NCBI RefSeq assembly: GCF_000019185.1
Contig: NC_010334.1
Location: forward strand, 2,356,001-2,420,000
Direction of reading: 5' to 3'
DNA: 64,000 bases
From: Shewanella halifaxensis HAW-EB4
GTDB taxonomy: Bacteria; Pseudomonadota; Gammaproteobacteria; Enterobacterales; Shewanellaceae
The notes beneath the pieces were generated by a model, which did no database searches, was not told the origin of the DNA, and saw nothing but the letters and a program-made list of their open reading frames with translations. A program made the position numbers and the translations under genes. Shown piece by piece: positions 28,033 through 37,772 of the stretch (position 1 is its first letter; each line of letters opens with the position of its first letter).

Positions 28033-28165
28033 TAATACACTCCATTTATTTATGATTCTTATTAAATATGTCTATTTGAATATTGCTGATAAGCTGCAAA
28101 AAACTGGGCATTTGTAATAAAGCGACTGCCATTGAATCAAATTAGCTAACTTTAACTGGGTTAAC

Positions 28166-28184
28166 TATCGGGGAATCCCTGATA
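28166..28184 (-). promoter_or_regulatory. Shared 19-bp palindrome upstream of the subtilase
   Basis: TATCGGGG-AAT-CCCTGATA on the plus strand. Its complement differs from the site at 32392-32410 at a single central base, so two unlinked promoters carry the same near-perfect inverted repeat. A TCAAAT-GAAT-ATTTGA palindrome lies further upstream at 28225-28240. Probable binding site of the LuxR-type response regulator encoded at 28390 (inference). The rest of the 28033-28389 gap shows no gene. Confidence 0.75.
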
Positions 28185-28389
28185 TTTACCTCGGCACTTA
28201 AGCGGACAAATGTTGAAGCCGTATTCAAATGAATATTTGAGAGAAAAGAACGCAAATAGCTGATGCAAATGAATAAGATAAATATCTTGGTGTCATATGG
28301 AGTGATTAACTGCAGCAAGCGTTAACTAAGTAGAGGTTGGCTGCTAGTTGTATCTGTTTTAAGCTAAGTGGTTGATTCGGTGGAGTGAT

Positions 28390-29058
28390 TCAACTGATGG
28401 GAGCCTCATTCAAGCAAATAAGTTTGCAGCGAATGGCGAACCGTACGAGCCCGGCAATATCAAATATATTAAGGCGGGACATAATATGGGCGCGATGGGT
28501 TTCAACCGTCTTAATGCTGACACTCATGCGTTCGGCTATTTCTCTTGTTGAGTAACCTTCGGCAATCAGTTGTAGGATCTGTCGCTGACGGCTAGTCAGC
28601 AGTTTTATTAAGTCACTCTCTTGATTGCTATCGCCTCTAAGTTTGTCGACCATTTCCAGATCAATATTTTTACCGATATATTGTTTGTCGTTAATCAGTG
28701 TCGAAATAGCGGTTTCTAATTCTTCCACAGCGGATTCTTTCATTAGGTAACCATGGCTTCCTATGGTGAGCGCTTTTGCAACGTATTCAACGTCACTATG
28801 CATAGAGAGCATTAAAATTTTTGTCTTGGTCTTCATCTTGGTGACGCTACGTGCAACCTCGAGTCCATTTAATCCGGGCAAAGAGATATCTAAAATTAAC
28901 AGCGTCGGTTGGTGAGTTCGCAGTAATGACAGAGCTTCAATACCATCTCCCGATTCTTTAATGACCTCAACATTGGCTATGGACTCCAATAAGGACCGGA
29001 TCCCTGCTCGGACTAATATATGATCGTCGACGAGTATAATTGTAATTTTTTCAGACAT
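28390..29058 (-). CDS. NarL/FixJ-type response regulator
   Basis: A 222-residue response regulator. Receiver domain 1-120 with acidic pair DDH, phospho-Asp about 55 in LLILDISLPG, Thr/Ser and Lys (GYLMKES) in place. C-terminal LuxR helix-turn-helix (about 153-215) with LTSRQRQILQLIAEGYS and VSIKTVETHRAHIM. It overlaps the kinase gene by 8 nt, so they are translationally coupled. Shared palindromes before the subtilase and metalloprotease genes are candidate targets. Confidence 0.93.
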   Translation of the reverse strand: MSEKITIILVDDHILVRAGIRSLLESIANVEVIKESGDGIEALSLLRTHQPTLLILDISLPGLNGLEVARSVTKMKTKTKILMLSMHSDVEYVAKALTIGSHGYLMKESAVEELETAISTLINDKQYIGKNIDLEMVDKLRGDSNQESDLIKLLTSRQRQILQLIAEGYSTREIAERMSVSIKTVETHRAHIMSRLNIFDIAGLVRFAIRCKLICLNEAPIS

Positions 29059-32000
29059 TAGGGATCACCACCTTGATTATTGAACCATTACTGATGCTTG
29101 AGTGAAGTAATAACTTACCGGATAACGAATGAACGCGCTCTTCCATACCGAGTAGCCCAAGGTGCACGCCACTAAAGGTATTCTCTTTAACTTTGTCGAC
29201 ATCAAATCCTTTACCATCATCCTTTATTTCAATGAATAACTGTTCGCTATGATAGCTGAGGCTGACAATGATCTGGCTGGCGTTAGCATGTCGAATAGCG
29301 TTATTGACCGACTCTTGGATGATCCGAAATACGTTAATCGTGATCCCTTGATTAACCATGGGGAAATCACGGCTCACGGATAACTTTATCGGCTTGGCGA
29401 TTAATGCTGACATCTTTTCGAGCTGCAACTTTACTCCTGCAACGAGTCCCTCATCATCTAAGAGTGCTGGACGTAAATTGAAGGATATAGAGCGCATTTG
29501 TTGGATCATCGTATGGGTAATTGAAATCGCGGATTCGATGCGTTCTTGCTCTTGGTAGTTAAACTTTTTATAGAGCTGAAGGTTGATTTTAGTCGCTGTT
29601 AACGTTTGCCCGAATTGATCATGTAACTCTCTAGAAATGGATTTTCGCTCCTCTTCTTTGGCATTTTGTATTTGGCTTGCTAGGCTTCGCAGCCCTTGGT
29701 ATGCGGTACTGAGTTGTTGTTCGCGATTTTCTACCTCATCGAGTGCGACCTGCTTTTGAGCTTGTAGTGCCTGTAGTCGCGCCGTATGTTTCTGCCAACG
29801 CGCAAGGCGCATTTTATGGAATGCAATAAACATCATGATAATTATGGTTATAGATGCGATTCTGACAGAGGTCTTCATCCACCAAGGCGGCACTATCTTG
29901 ACATTAAGCTTAGCGGGATCACTCCACTGACCATTGTTTCCTTTTCCTTTGACTTCTATCTGGTGAAGCCCTGGCTCCATTTTAAAGAACGTCATGTGTT
30001 TTCGATTGTTTAAAGGTTGCCATGGGCTTGATGGCGTTAAACGATATTCATAGTCATGAGTCTTCTCGGAAAAATCTAATAATGAAAACTCTAAGGTGAG
30101 TACTTTGCCCCAAGGAAGAGACAGCTCTAGATCGTTTGCTATGCCCATATTCATCAGTGGTAAGGGCAGCGACTCATGTTCAATTTTTGTAAATTTAATC
30201 GGGGCGGGGAGCTCTGGAGATATCACTCGGTTACGCTCAATACTGATCACACCATTGATGGCACCAAAATAGCTGTGGTCAACACTCTGGCTACTGGCGT
30301 TTTGTGAAAAACTGCCGACATGAAATAGTTGTTCATCGCCTAAGTTAAAGGCTGTCTGTTGTGATGGGTTTAGAAACGAAATGCCTTTTTTTGTTGTTAA
30401 CCATAAATTGCCATCGAGCTCTGGTGTAATTGAGAGAATGCTTTGCCCTACAGATCCAAGTTGCTCACTAACCGCTTGGAATCCCAGAACCCTATTATTG
30501 GTATCAAATAAAATTTTGCTTAAGCCACCGCCGTCTGTCCCCACCCAAATTTGTAGCTTGCTGTCGCGGACGAGATCTGTGACATAAAAATGGCTGAGTG
30601 GGTTTTCCTCTGCAGAATTTGGTTGGAACCGCTTGCAGACCCAAACAAGTGTCTGGCATCGATTTAAGCCACTGGAGCGGGTTCCTACCCAGATCTCATC
30701 ACCATCGACGAGTAGAGAGGTTATGTAATCGCCGCTAATAGACGCTTTATTGGTACTGTCATGGCGATAGGCGGTGAATTTTTCAGTGTTTGGATTAAAG
30801 TGGTGTAGCCCTGTGCCTCCAATGCCAATCCATAAGTTTCCATCTAACGCTGGCTCAATGACTCTGACATAACCTTTGCCAATTGAATTTGGATGAGTTG
30901 TATCATGCTTAAAGAAGGCTAATGTTTTTCCTTGGGTCGATAAGTGCCACAATCCTTGTGATGTGCCCACATACAGCTGATCTGCACCTAATTGCGTGAT
31001 GCTGTGTATACCTTCGATTAAATGCAGCGAAAGCGAGGACTCAACCTTTAAAATTTGTTGCGAGTCGTGGTCTAACCAATGTAGTCCCGTGCCTAATGTG
31101 CCGACCCAAGTTTTGTTATTGGCTTGGTCTGTGAAAAGGGCGCTGACATTCCTTATGGTGGGTAGGGTGTTACTGTTAGCGTTATCGATAAGTGTCACAT
31201 AAGGGACTTCTGCGTTTATACGCTGTAATCCAGCCCCCCAGGTGCCAACAAATAACGTGCTCTGACTGTTTTCGACTATGCTAGTGACAGTACTGTTTGC
31301 AGCGTTTGGCCTTTCATTGCCGCTAACAAGCGTATTATTGGCGAGATCTAACACCATAAGACCATACCCACTTGTGCCAATTGCGAGGGTATTTTTTTGG
31401 GTCAAATGAAGATTGATTACAAGTGGTTGCTTTTTAGAAGAGGGCGTTAAATAGATCTGTTCGACGGTATCGCGCAGTGGGTTCATTTTTAGCAAGCCAT
31501 TGCGACTTCCGAGCCAGAGATTTTGCTGCGCATCTTCTGTGATTGCAAAAATGTCGTCATGACTGCTGTTAGGTAGTGCGACTTGGACGAATTCCTGTTG
31601 CACTGCATCCCAGTATGCTAACCCAGCCCCAATGGTGCCAAGCCACAGCCGCTTGTTACTATCTAAGAACAGCCGATAAACATAGTCATTCGGTAATGAT
31701 GTGGGATCATCTGCATCATGGTAGAAGCGTGTTATCTCACCTGTGATCCTATTTAATCTGTTTAAGCCTATCTGAGTCGCTATCCACAGTTGGCCATCGA
31801 CGTCCTCAACAACATCATAGACACTGTCATTACTGATACTATTTTGTTTATCTGATTGATGACGGTAATGGGTAAATGTATTGGTTTGCGGTACATATTT
31901 ATTCAGACCTCCACTATTTGTTGATACCCAGATGGTGTGATCGCTACTTTGATATATGTTGCGAATATCTAACGCACTGATGCTATTAGGTGTACTGGGG

Positions 32001-32257
32001 TAGGGGATGTGTTTTTGTACTTGGTAACCATCATAGACAAATAAGCCATTCTTAGTTCCCACCCACATAAAGTCTTGATGATCGATCAGCAGCGCTAAAA
32101 TAATATCCTCTTCTAAGCCACTGTTCAGGCCGATTCGACTGCTTTGTAAACTTGCCCAAGCCTGGCTCTGTAGGGCTAACAGGGTGATGACCGCGATCAG
32201 GACAATAGATATTAACTCTTCTAGTTTTGACCAAATTTCGCTGCAAATTATATACAA
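29051..32257 (-). CDS. Propeller-type sensor histidine kinase
   Basis: A 1068-residue membrane kinase. An N-terminal membrane/signal segment (ISIVLIAVITLLAL) is followed by about 650 periplasmic residues of two-component propeller repeats (DGNLWIGIGGTGLHHF type), a Y_Y_Y domain (about 690-765), a membrane helix (IASITIIIMMFIAF), a coiled coil, and a HisKA_3 domain with phospho-His near 878 (ISRELHDQFGQTL). The ATPase domain has VFRIIQESVNNAIRHA and DDGKGFD. The start is TTG at 32257 with GGAGAG 7 nt upstream; no in-frame ATG lies before the signal segment. This architecture senses extracellular polymers in other bacteria, so a peptide or protein signal is plausible here. Confidence 0.92.
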   Translation of the reverse strand: MYIICSEIWSKLEELISIVLIAVITLLALQSQAWASLQSSRIGLNSGLEEDIILALLIDHQDFMWVGTKNGLFVYDGYQVQKHIPYPSTPNSISALDIRNIYQSSDHTIWVSTNSGGLNKYVPQTNTFTHYRHQSDKQNSISNDSVYDVVEDVDGQLWIATQIGLNRLNRITGEITRFYHDADDPTSLPNDYVYRLFLDSNKRLWLGTIGAGLAYWDAVQQEFVQVALPNSSHDDIFAITEDAQQNLWLGSRNGLLKMNPLRDTVEQIYLTPSSKKQPLVINLHLTQKNTLAIGTSGYGLMVLDLANNTLVSGNERPNAANSTVTSIVENSQSTLFVGTWGAGLQRINAEVPYVTLIDNANSNTLPTIRNVSALFTDQANNKTWVGTLGTGLHWLDHDSQQILKVESSLSLHLIEGIHSITQLGADQLYVGTSQGLWHLSTQGKTLAFFKHDTTHPNSIGKGYVRVIEPALDGNLWIGIGGTGLHHFNPNTEKFTAYRHDSTNKASISGDYITSLLVDGDEIWVGTRSSGLNRCQTLVWVCKRFQPNSAEENPLSHFYVTDLVRDSKLQIWVGTDGGGLSKILFDTNNRVLGFQAVSEQLGSVGQSILSITPELDGNLWLTTKKGISFLNPSQQTAFNLGDEQLFHVGSFSQNASSQSVDHSYFGAINGVISIERNRVISPELPAPIKFTKIEHESLPLPLMNMGIANDLELSLPWGKVLTLEFSLLDFSEKTHDYEYRLTPSSPWQPLNNRKHMTFFKMEPGLHQIEVKGKGNNGQWSDPAKLNVKIVPPWWMKTSVRIASITIIIMMFIAFHKMRLARWQKHTARLQALQAQKQVALDEVENREQQLSTAYQGLRSLASQIQNAKEEERKSISRELHDQFGQTLTATKINLQLYKKFNYQEQERIESAISITHTMIQQMRSISFNLRPALLDDEGLVAGVKLQLEKMSALIAKPIKLSVSRDFPMVNQGITINVFRIIQESVNNAIRHANASQIIVSLSYHSEQLFIEIKDDGKGFDVDKVKENTFSGVHLGLLGMEERVHSLSGKLLLHSSISNGSIIKVVIPNV

Positions 32258-32391
32258 ATAAAATCTCTCCGGTTTTTTGTTGCATAGATGTTAAGCGATG
32301 ATTTAACCGATACTAAAAGGAAATGGCGTAATACACAATACGAATAACCACACGATTTAGTTTCGCTTTATTCAAATTCCTGTTTGAGAAA

Positions 32392-32410
32392 TATCAGGGT
32401 TTCCCCGATA
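32392..32410 (+). promoter_or_regulatory. Shared 19-bp palindrome in the kinase-metalloprotease gap
   Basis: TATCAGGG-TTT-CCCCGATA. It lies 96 nt before the metalloprotease operon and 134 nt before the divergent kinase gene, so it could control both. In gene orientation it is identical to the subtilase site at 28166-28184 except for one central base. A TCAAATTCCTGTTTGA palindrome lies 4 nt upstream (32372-32387). Confidence 0.75.
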
Positions 32411-32506
32411 TTTCACTCGATAATTTTCAGGTACGGTTATTGACTTGTAGTCATTCTACTCACTAAAAACGGATAACTACTCACAAATAACGAATAAGGA
32501 AAGAGT

Positions 32507-33136
32507 ATGAAAATCAAGCAAGGTATTGCTGGTGTTACGGCACTGTTGACGGCTTTAATCCTGTTAGCACCCATGGCGCAAGCGGCAAAATTAAAAACTC
32601 AAAATCTTACACAGTTGATTAATTCCTCTGAAAGCATAATTTCTGGGCAAGTCGAAAAGGTAACCGACGGTTTAACTGACAAGGGGATACCTTATACCGA
32701 AGTCAGTATCAAGATCGGCAGTGCGGCAAAAGGTCAGCACGCTAAAAACTCAACTTACACTTTTCGTCAGTTTGGTTTATTAAAACCCCGTGTTATGGCA
32801 AACGGTCGACAGATGCTTGCAATGGCTCCGGAGGGCTTTCCGCGTTGGAATGAGGGGGAATCAATTATCGCCTTTATGCACAAGTCAGCAAAGCAAACGG
32901 GTTTGCGTACGACTGCGGGCATGGCACACGGAAAGTTTAACCTCGTCAACGGCAATGTTTTAAATGAATTTAATAACGACGGGATCTTTGACAGTGTGGA
33001 GTTTGCTCCTGGCTTATTGACTCATGAAGAACAGAACATGATGACTAACCCTACAGCTATCAGTGCCGCTTTCTTTATGAGTGTTGTTGGACGCGCCGTT
33101 TCACAGCAGTGGATTGACAATGGGAAGATGAAATAA
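32507..33136 (+). CDS. Exported protein of the metalloprotease operon
   Basis: A 209-residue protein with a signal peptide (LLTALILLAPMAQAA, cleavage near 26). I recognise no conserved domain. The mature part starts with LKTQNLTQLINSSESIISGQ, a pattern met in small exported proteins that accompany secreted proteases. Its stop overlaps the metalloprotease start by one base (TAATG), so the two are co-translated; a chaperone, propeptide or inhibitor function is possible but unproven. Confidence 0.75.
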   Translation: MKIKQGIAGVTALLTALILLAPMAQAAKLKTQNLTQLINSSESIISGQVEKVTDGLTDKGIPYTEVSIKIGSAAKGQHAKNSTYTFRQFGLLKPRVMANGRQMLAMAPEGFPRWNEGESIIAFMHKSAKQTGLRTTAGMAHGKFNLVNGNVLNEFNNDGIFDSVEFAPGLLTHEEQNMMTNPTAISAAFFMSVVGRAVSQQWIDNGKMK

Positions 33137-35577
33137 TGAAATTATCTAAATCTACACTGGCAATCGCCATGTTTTTAACGTCCGGCACTGTAATGGCTGC
33201 TGGCCCACTATACACAACAGACGGTGCAAACCCTCAGCCTTATAAATGGGACACTTCAGCAGGTTCCATTCCTGTCTATGTCGATGGCGGTGCTGCGTTT
33301 ACCTTTGATTATGATGGTAGTGTTTTCTTGTCAATTGAACGTGCAAATGAGATCACCCAGTTTGCTTTTGATCAATGGAACAATGTCGAAACATCAACTT
33401 TTGAGGCTAATATTGCTGGTAGTATCGAAGAGCAAGTCGGGATTGCCGATGTGACAGGCGCAAACGCAGCGCAAATTTATACCGTTGAAAATGGCTATGG
33501 TTTTTATGTCTTATATGACACCGACGGCAGTATCTTAGAAGACTTTTTTGGTGTGCCTAAGTCTGCCGTGCTCGGAATTGCTTTCCCTGAGTGGGCTGAC
33601 GAAAACGGTAATATAACCGAAGCCACCGCAGTGCTTAATGGCTGGAATGTTTATGTGCAAGATACTAAAGGCGAGCAAGTAGCTGGTGTATTTACCCATG
33701 AATTTGGTCACGCGATTAACTTGTCACACTCTCAGACAAATGGACAATTGGCTTATTTAAGTTGGCCTGGTGCTCCTTTATATCCAGGTGTTGCAGGGTG
33801 TGACGTTGAGGCCATTCATGATTTTGAATATCCAGCAGAGTATGGAGGAAACCCTGCCGATCCAGACATTATCGAAACCATGTTCCCTTTTATTCGTCAT
33901 GATGGTGTGGGTGGTGTCAGTCAAAGTACCGTGAATGTACTTGATGACCGTGTATCGATATCTAACTTGTACCCAACTGCTGAATATAAGAGTCAGTTTG
34001 GCTCAATTGAGGGGACATTAAGATTAAAGGACGGTCAAACAGAATATAGTGGTATTAATATCATAGCGCGTAATGTCAATGATCCGCTTTTCGATGCCGT
34101 ATCTGCGCAATCTGGTAATTTAACTCAGGGTAAGGTGGGGCCTGATGGCTCATTTAAGATCAATGGTCTAACACCTGGGCAAAGCTATGTTTTATATACG
34201 GAAGAGATCTACCAAGGGGGATATCCAACTCAACAAACACCTTTGGTGTCTGTTGCAGAATATTGGAATGAGGCCGAAGGTAGTAACCCTGCAGCTGATG
34301 ATGCCTGTGACGTTACTCCTATCATTGCTGAAGCGGGCAAGACTAAGCAAGCCGACTTAACTTTCAATGGTTACGATGATGGTATCGAATTTAGACCCAT
34401 CGTGAATGCACACCTTACCGATCTGGCTAAAAATGGCCGCTCTTCAATGGGGGTTATTAACGGGATCGGTTTCACATGGGATGAAAATAAAGATTTTACC
34501 ATCCTGCCTGATTACATAAGGGTAAATAGCGGCAGGATGAACCGTAATGGTAATAAGTTACTGGTTAATTCAGACTTAGATGGTAACGGGATCAGTGCTC
34601 CAGCAATCTGGACCAAAGCGCATGGTGCTATGTCTTTAGGTGACTTAACCGGCAATACGTGCGGTGGTTCTGGCATGGAAGGGATGCAAGCTGCTTCAGG
34701 TTGGGACATCGATGACGCCGGTAATACCGTTGTTGGATTGGCTTACAAAGATGCCAATAATAACGGTTATTGTACTGAATATGATGAAGGTGAACTGGTG
34801 CCATTTATTTGGACTCCAAAAGCCGGTATGCATGAATTAGACACTCGCGGCGTTAACTGGGATCGCTATAGTTGGATAAGAGCGCATGCTATCTCAGGTA
34901 ATGGTGACGTCGTGCTCGGTTCTGCCGATGGCTGGGAAGCCGTGGCCTGGGTTAATGAAGGTGAAATGATCAATCTCTATGAGGAGGTTGGCGCGACTGA
35001 ATCCCATGCGGCTTCTTACGATGGTAAAACGGTTGCATTGGCAACTGAGCAGGGAAACACTTTACTTTGGGATCATACTAAAAAAGGTGATGCAGCATTT
35101 ACCGATATTGGTGGCCTGACTTGGTGTGAAGACATTCCATTTTTATGGTGGGGCCAAGATCTCTGTGTACTCGAAAGTCCTGAATGGGTTCAAAGCACAT
35201 TTGGTGCCGTCCCAGCTTCACCTTTTGATATGAACGACGATGGCAGTGTCATCATCGCTCGTGCAGGTGATTTCTGGGCTGGATTTGTCGGTGCTATTTA
35301 TATTGACACCATTGGTTGGATGCCGCTCACTGAGTTTTTCGGCAAGCAGGGAGTCATGGAGGCTGAAAATGCTTATATGAACAACCCATTGTCAATTAGT
35401 GGCTCAGGTTCAGAAATGGTAGGAGGCATTGCAGGTGTGAATATGTCTTACCACGTCAACATGGATCAGGTCTATGTGTGTGAAGATGGACAATCTGTAA
35501 AAACTGGTTTCCCTAAAGGGCTTATTAGTAAGGTTAAGTCTGGTGCTGAATTTGGCCGCTGTGAACATCTTAATTAA
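33136..35577 (+). CDS. Secreted metalloprotease with HAF-like repeats
   Basis: An 813-residue exported protein: signal peptide 1-21, a matrixin-like domain with the zinc motif HEFGHAINLSH (HExxHxxxxxH, about residues 191-201), a carboxypeptidase-regulatory-like domain (about 285-400, GSIEGTLRLKDGQ), then WD/HAF-type repeats such as AWVNEGEMINLYEEVGA and WDIDDAGNTVVGLAY. A Met-turn is not obvious. It shares a promoter palindrome with the subtilase, suggesting both are induced together for extracellular protein degradation. Confidence 0.85.
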   Translation: MKLSKSTLAIAMFLTSGTVMAAGPLYTTDGANPQPYKWDTSAGSIPVYVDGGAAFTFDYDGSVFLSIERANEITQFAFDQWNNVETSTFEANIAGSIEEQVGIADVTGANAAQIYTVENGYGFYVLYDTDGSILEDFFGVPKSAVLGIAFPEWADENGNITEATAVLNGWNVYVQDTKGEQVAGVFTHEFGHAINLSHSQTNGQLAYLSWPGAPLYPGVAGCDVEAIHDFEYPAEYGGNPADPDIIETMFPFIRHDGVGGVSQSTVNVLDDRVSISNLYPTAEYKSQFGSIEGTLRLKDGQTEYSGINIIARNVNDPLFDAVSAQSGNLTQGKVGPDGSFKINGLTPGQSYVLYTEEIYQGGYPTQQTPLVSVAEYWNEAEGSNPAADDACDVTPIIAEAGKTKQADLTFNGYDDGIEFRPIVNAHLTDLAKNGRSSMGVINGIGFTWDENKDFTILPDYIRVNSGRMNRNGNKLLVNSDLDGNGISAPAIWTKAHGAMSLGDLTGNTCGGSGMEGMQAASGWDIDDAGNTVVGLAYKDANNNGYCTEYDEGELVPFIWTPKAGMHELDTRGVNWDRYSWIRAHAISGNGDVVLGSADGWEAVAWVNEGEMINLYEEVGATESHAASYDGKTVALATEQGNTLLWDHTKKGDAAFTDIGGLTWCEDIPFLWWGQDLCVLESPEWVQSTFGAVPASPFDMNDDGSVIIARAGDFWAGFVGAIYIDTIGWMPLTEFFGKQGVMEAENAYMNNPLSISGSGSEMVGGIAGVNMSYHVNMDQVYVCEDGQSVKTGFPKGLISKVKSGAEFGRCEHLN

Positions 35578-35597
35578 CAATATGCTTTAATCTAGTC

Positions 35598-35621
35598 GCC
35601 ACTCGAGAGTACTCGAGTGGC
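35598..35621 (+). terminator. Terminator after the metalloprotease
   Basis: Stem GCCACTCGAG-AGTA-CTCGAGTGGC, followed by a T-rich stretch. Confidence 0.8.
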
Positions 35622-35664
35622 TTAATCTGCAATTCTAATCACTAGTCTCAATCTCTAAACACCT

Positions 35665-35780
35665 GCACTAAACATCAACACTAAACACTAGTGAATCCAA
35701 TACCCCGTGCCACTGTGTACGCCGCCCTCCGTGGTACTTGCTGATTTACTTCGGATTAAATATCCGGCATACGCTTGTTT
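35665..35780 (-). pseudogene. Relic of the glutathione synthetase 3' end
   Basis: On the minus strand this encodes a decayed version of the last 30 residues of the gene at 43933-45618 (AYAGYLIRSKSA then TEGGVHSG can be followed), with the 3' flank CACTAAAC also shared. It lies directly beside the long dispersed repeat at 35824. Confidence 0.7.
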
Positions 35781-35823
35781 CTCGTGATAAGTGCGGTCAG
35801 TGTGAATTTTTTCAAAGAGCTAA

Positions 35824-36018
35824 TCTCACCACGAAGCGCTGCGCTTTCACGAAGAACACGAAGGTAAAGATAAAGCAACCTAGCGGCTTGGGAAGCTGTC
35901 TTCTTCGTGGCCTCTTTGTTCCAATAACATCCATGTTTAACGGGCAGTTCGCTATCCCTAGCTCTCGCTTATTAGCACATGGCTTCGCCATATTCGCCGT
36001 GGTGAATAGCTTTTGTCC
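35824..36018 (+). repeat. Dispersed ~195-bp repeat, copy A
   Basis: The block matches 42268-42460 on the opposite strand over its whole length (about 85% by eye), including CTTTCACGAAGAACACGAAG and the string CTATCCCTAGCTCTCGCTTA. Its ACGAAG/CTTCGT core recurs at 8127-8219. A 97-codon reading frame crossing it is a by-product and is not called. The rest of the 35578-36283 gap is gene-free. Confidence 0.85.
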
Positions 36019-36283
36019 TGAAATGAGTTGAAAATGATTAAACTATATTGTTACTGGGCAACATGGCCCTGAAATCATTTAAGTCAGATTCAGTTATAAT
36101 GCCTTTTGTAGCTTGCTTAGCGAATGTGAATAGTTTTTGTTTATTATGTTCTACTTTCATTGCCCCGCATTGACTGGCATGGGGTCAATGTATTGTGAGG
36201 TAGTTTCACAAAATTATTAACAGGATTATAGGATGCTGTAATACCAATTATATATCTGTCTGGGACTTTAAAAATTTAGTGTT

Positions 36284-36949
36284 TTATTTGCCTATCTCAT
36301 TGAACCCATACACATTAAGGCCTTTTATTGTTGCAGGTCTTGATCTACATCGCTCAACCCAAGCCATTACATTTTTATATGATCCAAGCTCAAGTTGTTT
36401 AGCAGCCTTATAAAATATATCTAGCCAAATTACCCAAGGGAAAATAGATATATCAGCGATACTATATTCATCACCAACAATATAAATACGATTTTGAAGT
36501 CTTTCATCTAAAATGGATAGTAGACGCTTGGTTTCATTCGCAAATCTTGCTTCAGGGTAAGGGTGGTCACAATTTTCTTTACCGTAAGTATGAAAATGAC
36601 CAAAGGCTCCAAACATTGGCCCAACAGCGCTTGCCTGAAAGAAAAGCCACTGAATTGTCTCACACCTTTGTCTTGGGTTCTGTGGAATTAACTTTCCTGA
36701 TTTCTCTGCCAAATATAGTAAAATTGCACCTGATTCCATTATCGAAATAGGTTGCCCTTGCGGCCCCTCAGTATCAATGATTGCTGGTATCTTTGAGTTT
36801 GGATTTATCTTTGTAAACTCTTTACTAAACTGTTCACCCTTTAAAATATCAACCGTGTGGGCATCATAGCTCATTCCCATTTCTTCGAGCGCGATTGGAA
36901 TTTTAATTCCATTAGGTGAGCCTAGTGAGTAAAGTTGAATATCAGACAT
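36284..36949 (-). CDS. Glutathione S-transferase
   Basis: A 221-residue GST of the bacterial nu-like/YfcG-YghU type. Thioredoxin-fold N-terminal domain (1-85) with the binding motif SKIPAIID and ESGAILLYLAE, and an all-helical C-terminal domain (95-205) with the DISIFPWVIW capping segment. AGGAGG precedes the ATG. These proteins act on disulfides or organic hydroperoxides with glutathione. A flavodoxin-like reductase gene lies next door, giving a small redox-stress pair. Confidence 0.93.
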   Translation of the reverse strand: MSDIQLYSLGSPNGIKIPIALEEMGMSYDAHTVDILKGEQFSKEFTKINPNSKIPAIIDTEGPQGQPISIMESGAILLYLAEKSGKLIPQNPRQRCETIQWLFFQASAVGPMFGAFGHFHTYGKENCDHPYPEARFANETKRLLSILDERLQNRIYIVGDEYSIADISIFPWVIWLDIFYKAAKQLELGSYKNVMAWVERCRSRPATIKGLNVYGFNEIGK

Positions 36950-37010
36950 CTTAGTTCCTCCTAATTATATCGTTTTATTAATTTCTACTTTCTAAGATTA
37001 CCCTACCAGT

Positions 37011-37547
37011 CTAGATACATTTATAAGAGTTGAGCAATCTGACGAATTCATCTACATGCGGTTGTAATCTGTTTTCTTCCACGGCTGTTCTAGCGCCATA
37101 CAGTACCAACGGCTCTACAAAATTTAATCCTGTATCTTCTGCCATTCTCTCAATGGGTAAAAGTAAATCACGGATCATTAACTCGTTGGTATCTTTGTTG
37201 CGATATGAGGTGATGTCACTCCCTGTACTTGTCACACAAATCAGAGGCTTACCATGCAATTTATCGCCCGTTGAGCCATAAGCAAATCCATACTCTAACA
37301 CGCTATCTTGCCATTCTTTTAGAAGTGCAGGTGTTGAATACCAGTAGGTAGGAAATACAAAAATAATAACATCATGCGCTAGTAATCTTTGTTGTTCTTT
37401 CACTGTGTCAATCTTGAAATCAGAATATTCTTTATACAAATCAACAGTGGTCACATGACTAATAGATAGAGCGGAATTAAATAATGCAGCGTTGATCGTT
37501 GAGGTTTCAATTGAAGGGTGTGTAAGTATCACTAATATATTTTTCAT
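37011..37547 (-). CDS. NAD(P)H quinone oxidoreductase-like flavoprotein
   Basis: A flavodoxin-fold protein of about 178 residues from the chosen ATG at 37547 (MKNILVILTHPSIETS). FMN/FAD-binding motifs are visible: THPSIETSTIN (phosphate loop), FVFPTYWYSTPALLKEWQD and the CVTSTGSDITSY segment. It belongs to the KefF/MdaB-like family. A longer frame starts at 37598, but the typical N-terminus fits MKNILV. Adjacent to the GST gene in the same orientation. Confidence 0.85.
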   Translation of the reverse strand: MKNILVILTHPSIETSTINAALFNSALSISHVTTVDLYKEYSDFKIDTVKEQQRLLAHDVIIFVFPTYWYSTPALLKEWQDSVLEYGFAYGSTGDKLHGKPLICVTSTGSDITSYRNKDTNELMIRDLLLPIERMAEDTGLNFVEPLVLYGARTAVEENRLQPHVDEFVRLLNSYKCI

Positions 37548-37772
37548 AATAATCTCTAAGCTAATCATTGGCTTGTACGATACAGGCTCAAGTTGCAAAC
37601 ATAATATATAAACCTAATAACTCTTAGAATAGCAACTTAATGCAAATCAATTTTGCGTTTTACGCAAAGGTCTTGTTTATGCAACGATTAACTGTGATTC
37701 ATCACTTGTAAATTTATTTCAATCCATTTTAAAATTCAAAACTTATAAAAAAACAAATTTTTCAAAATAACA

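Noticed and set aside
35738..36031. 97-codon reading frame
   Set aside because: It crosses a relic and a dispersed repeat; the codons follow the repeat and not a protein family.
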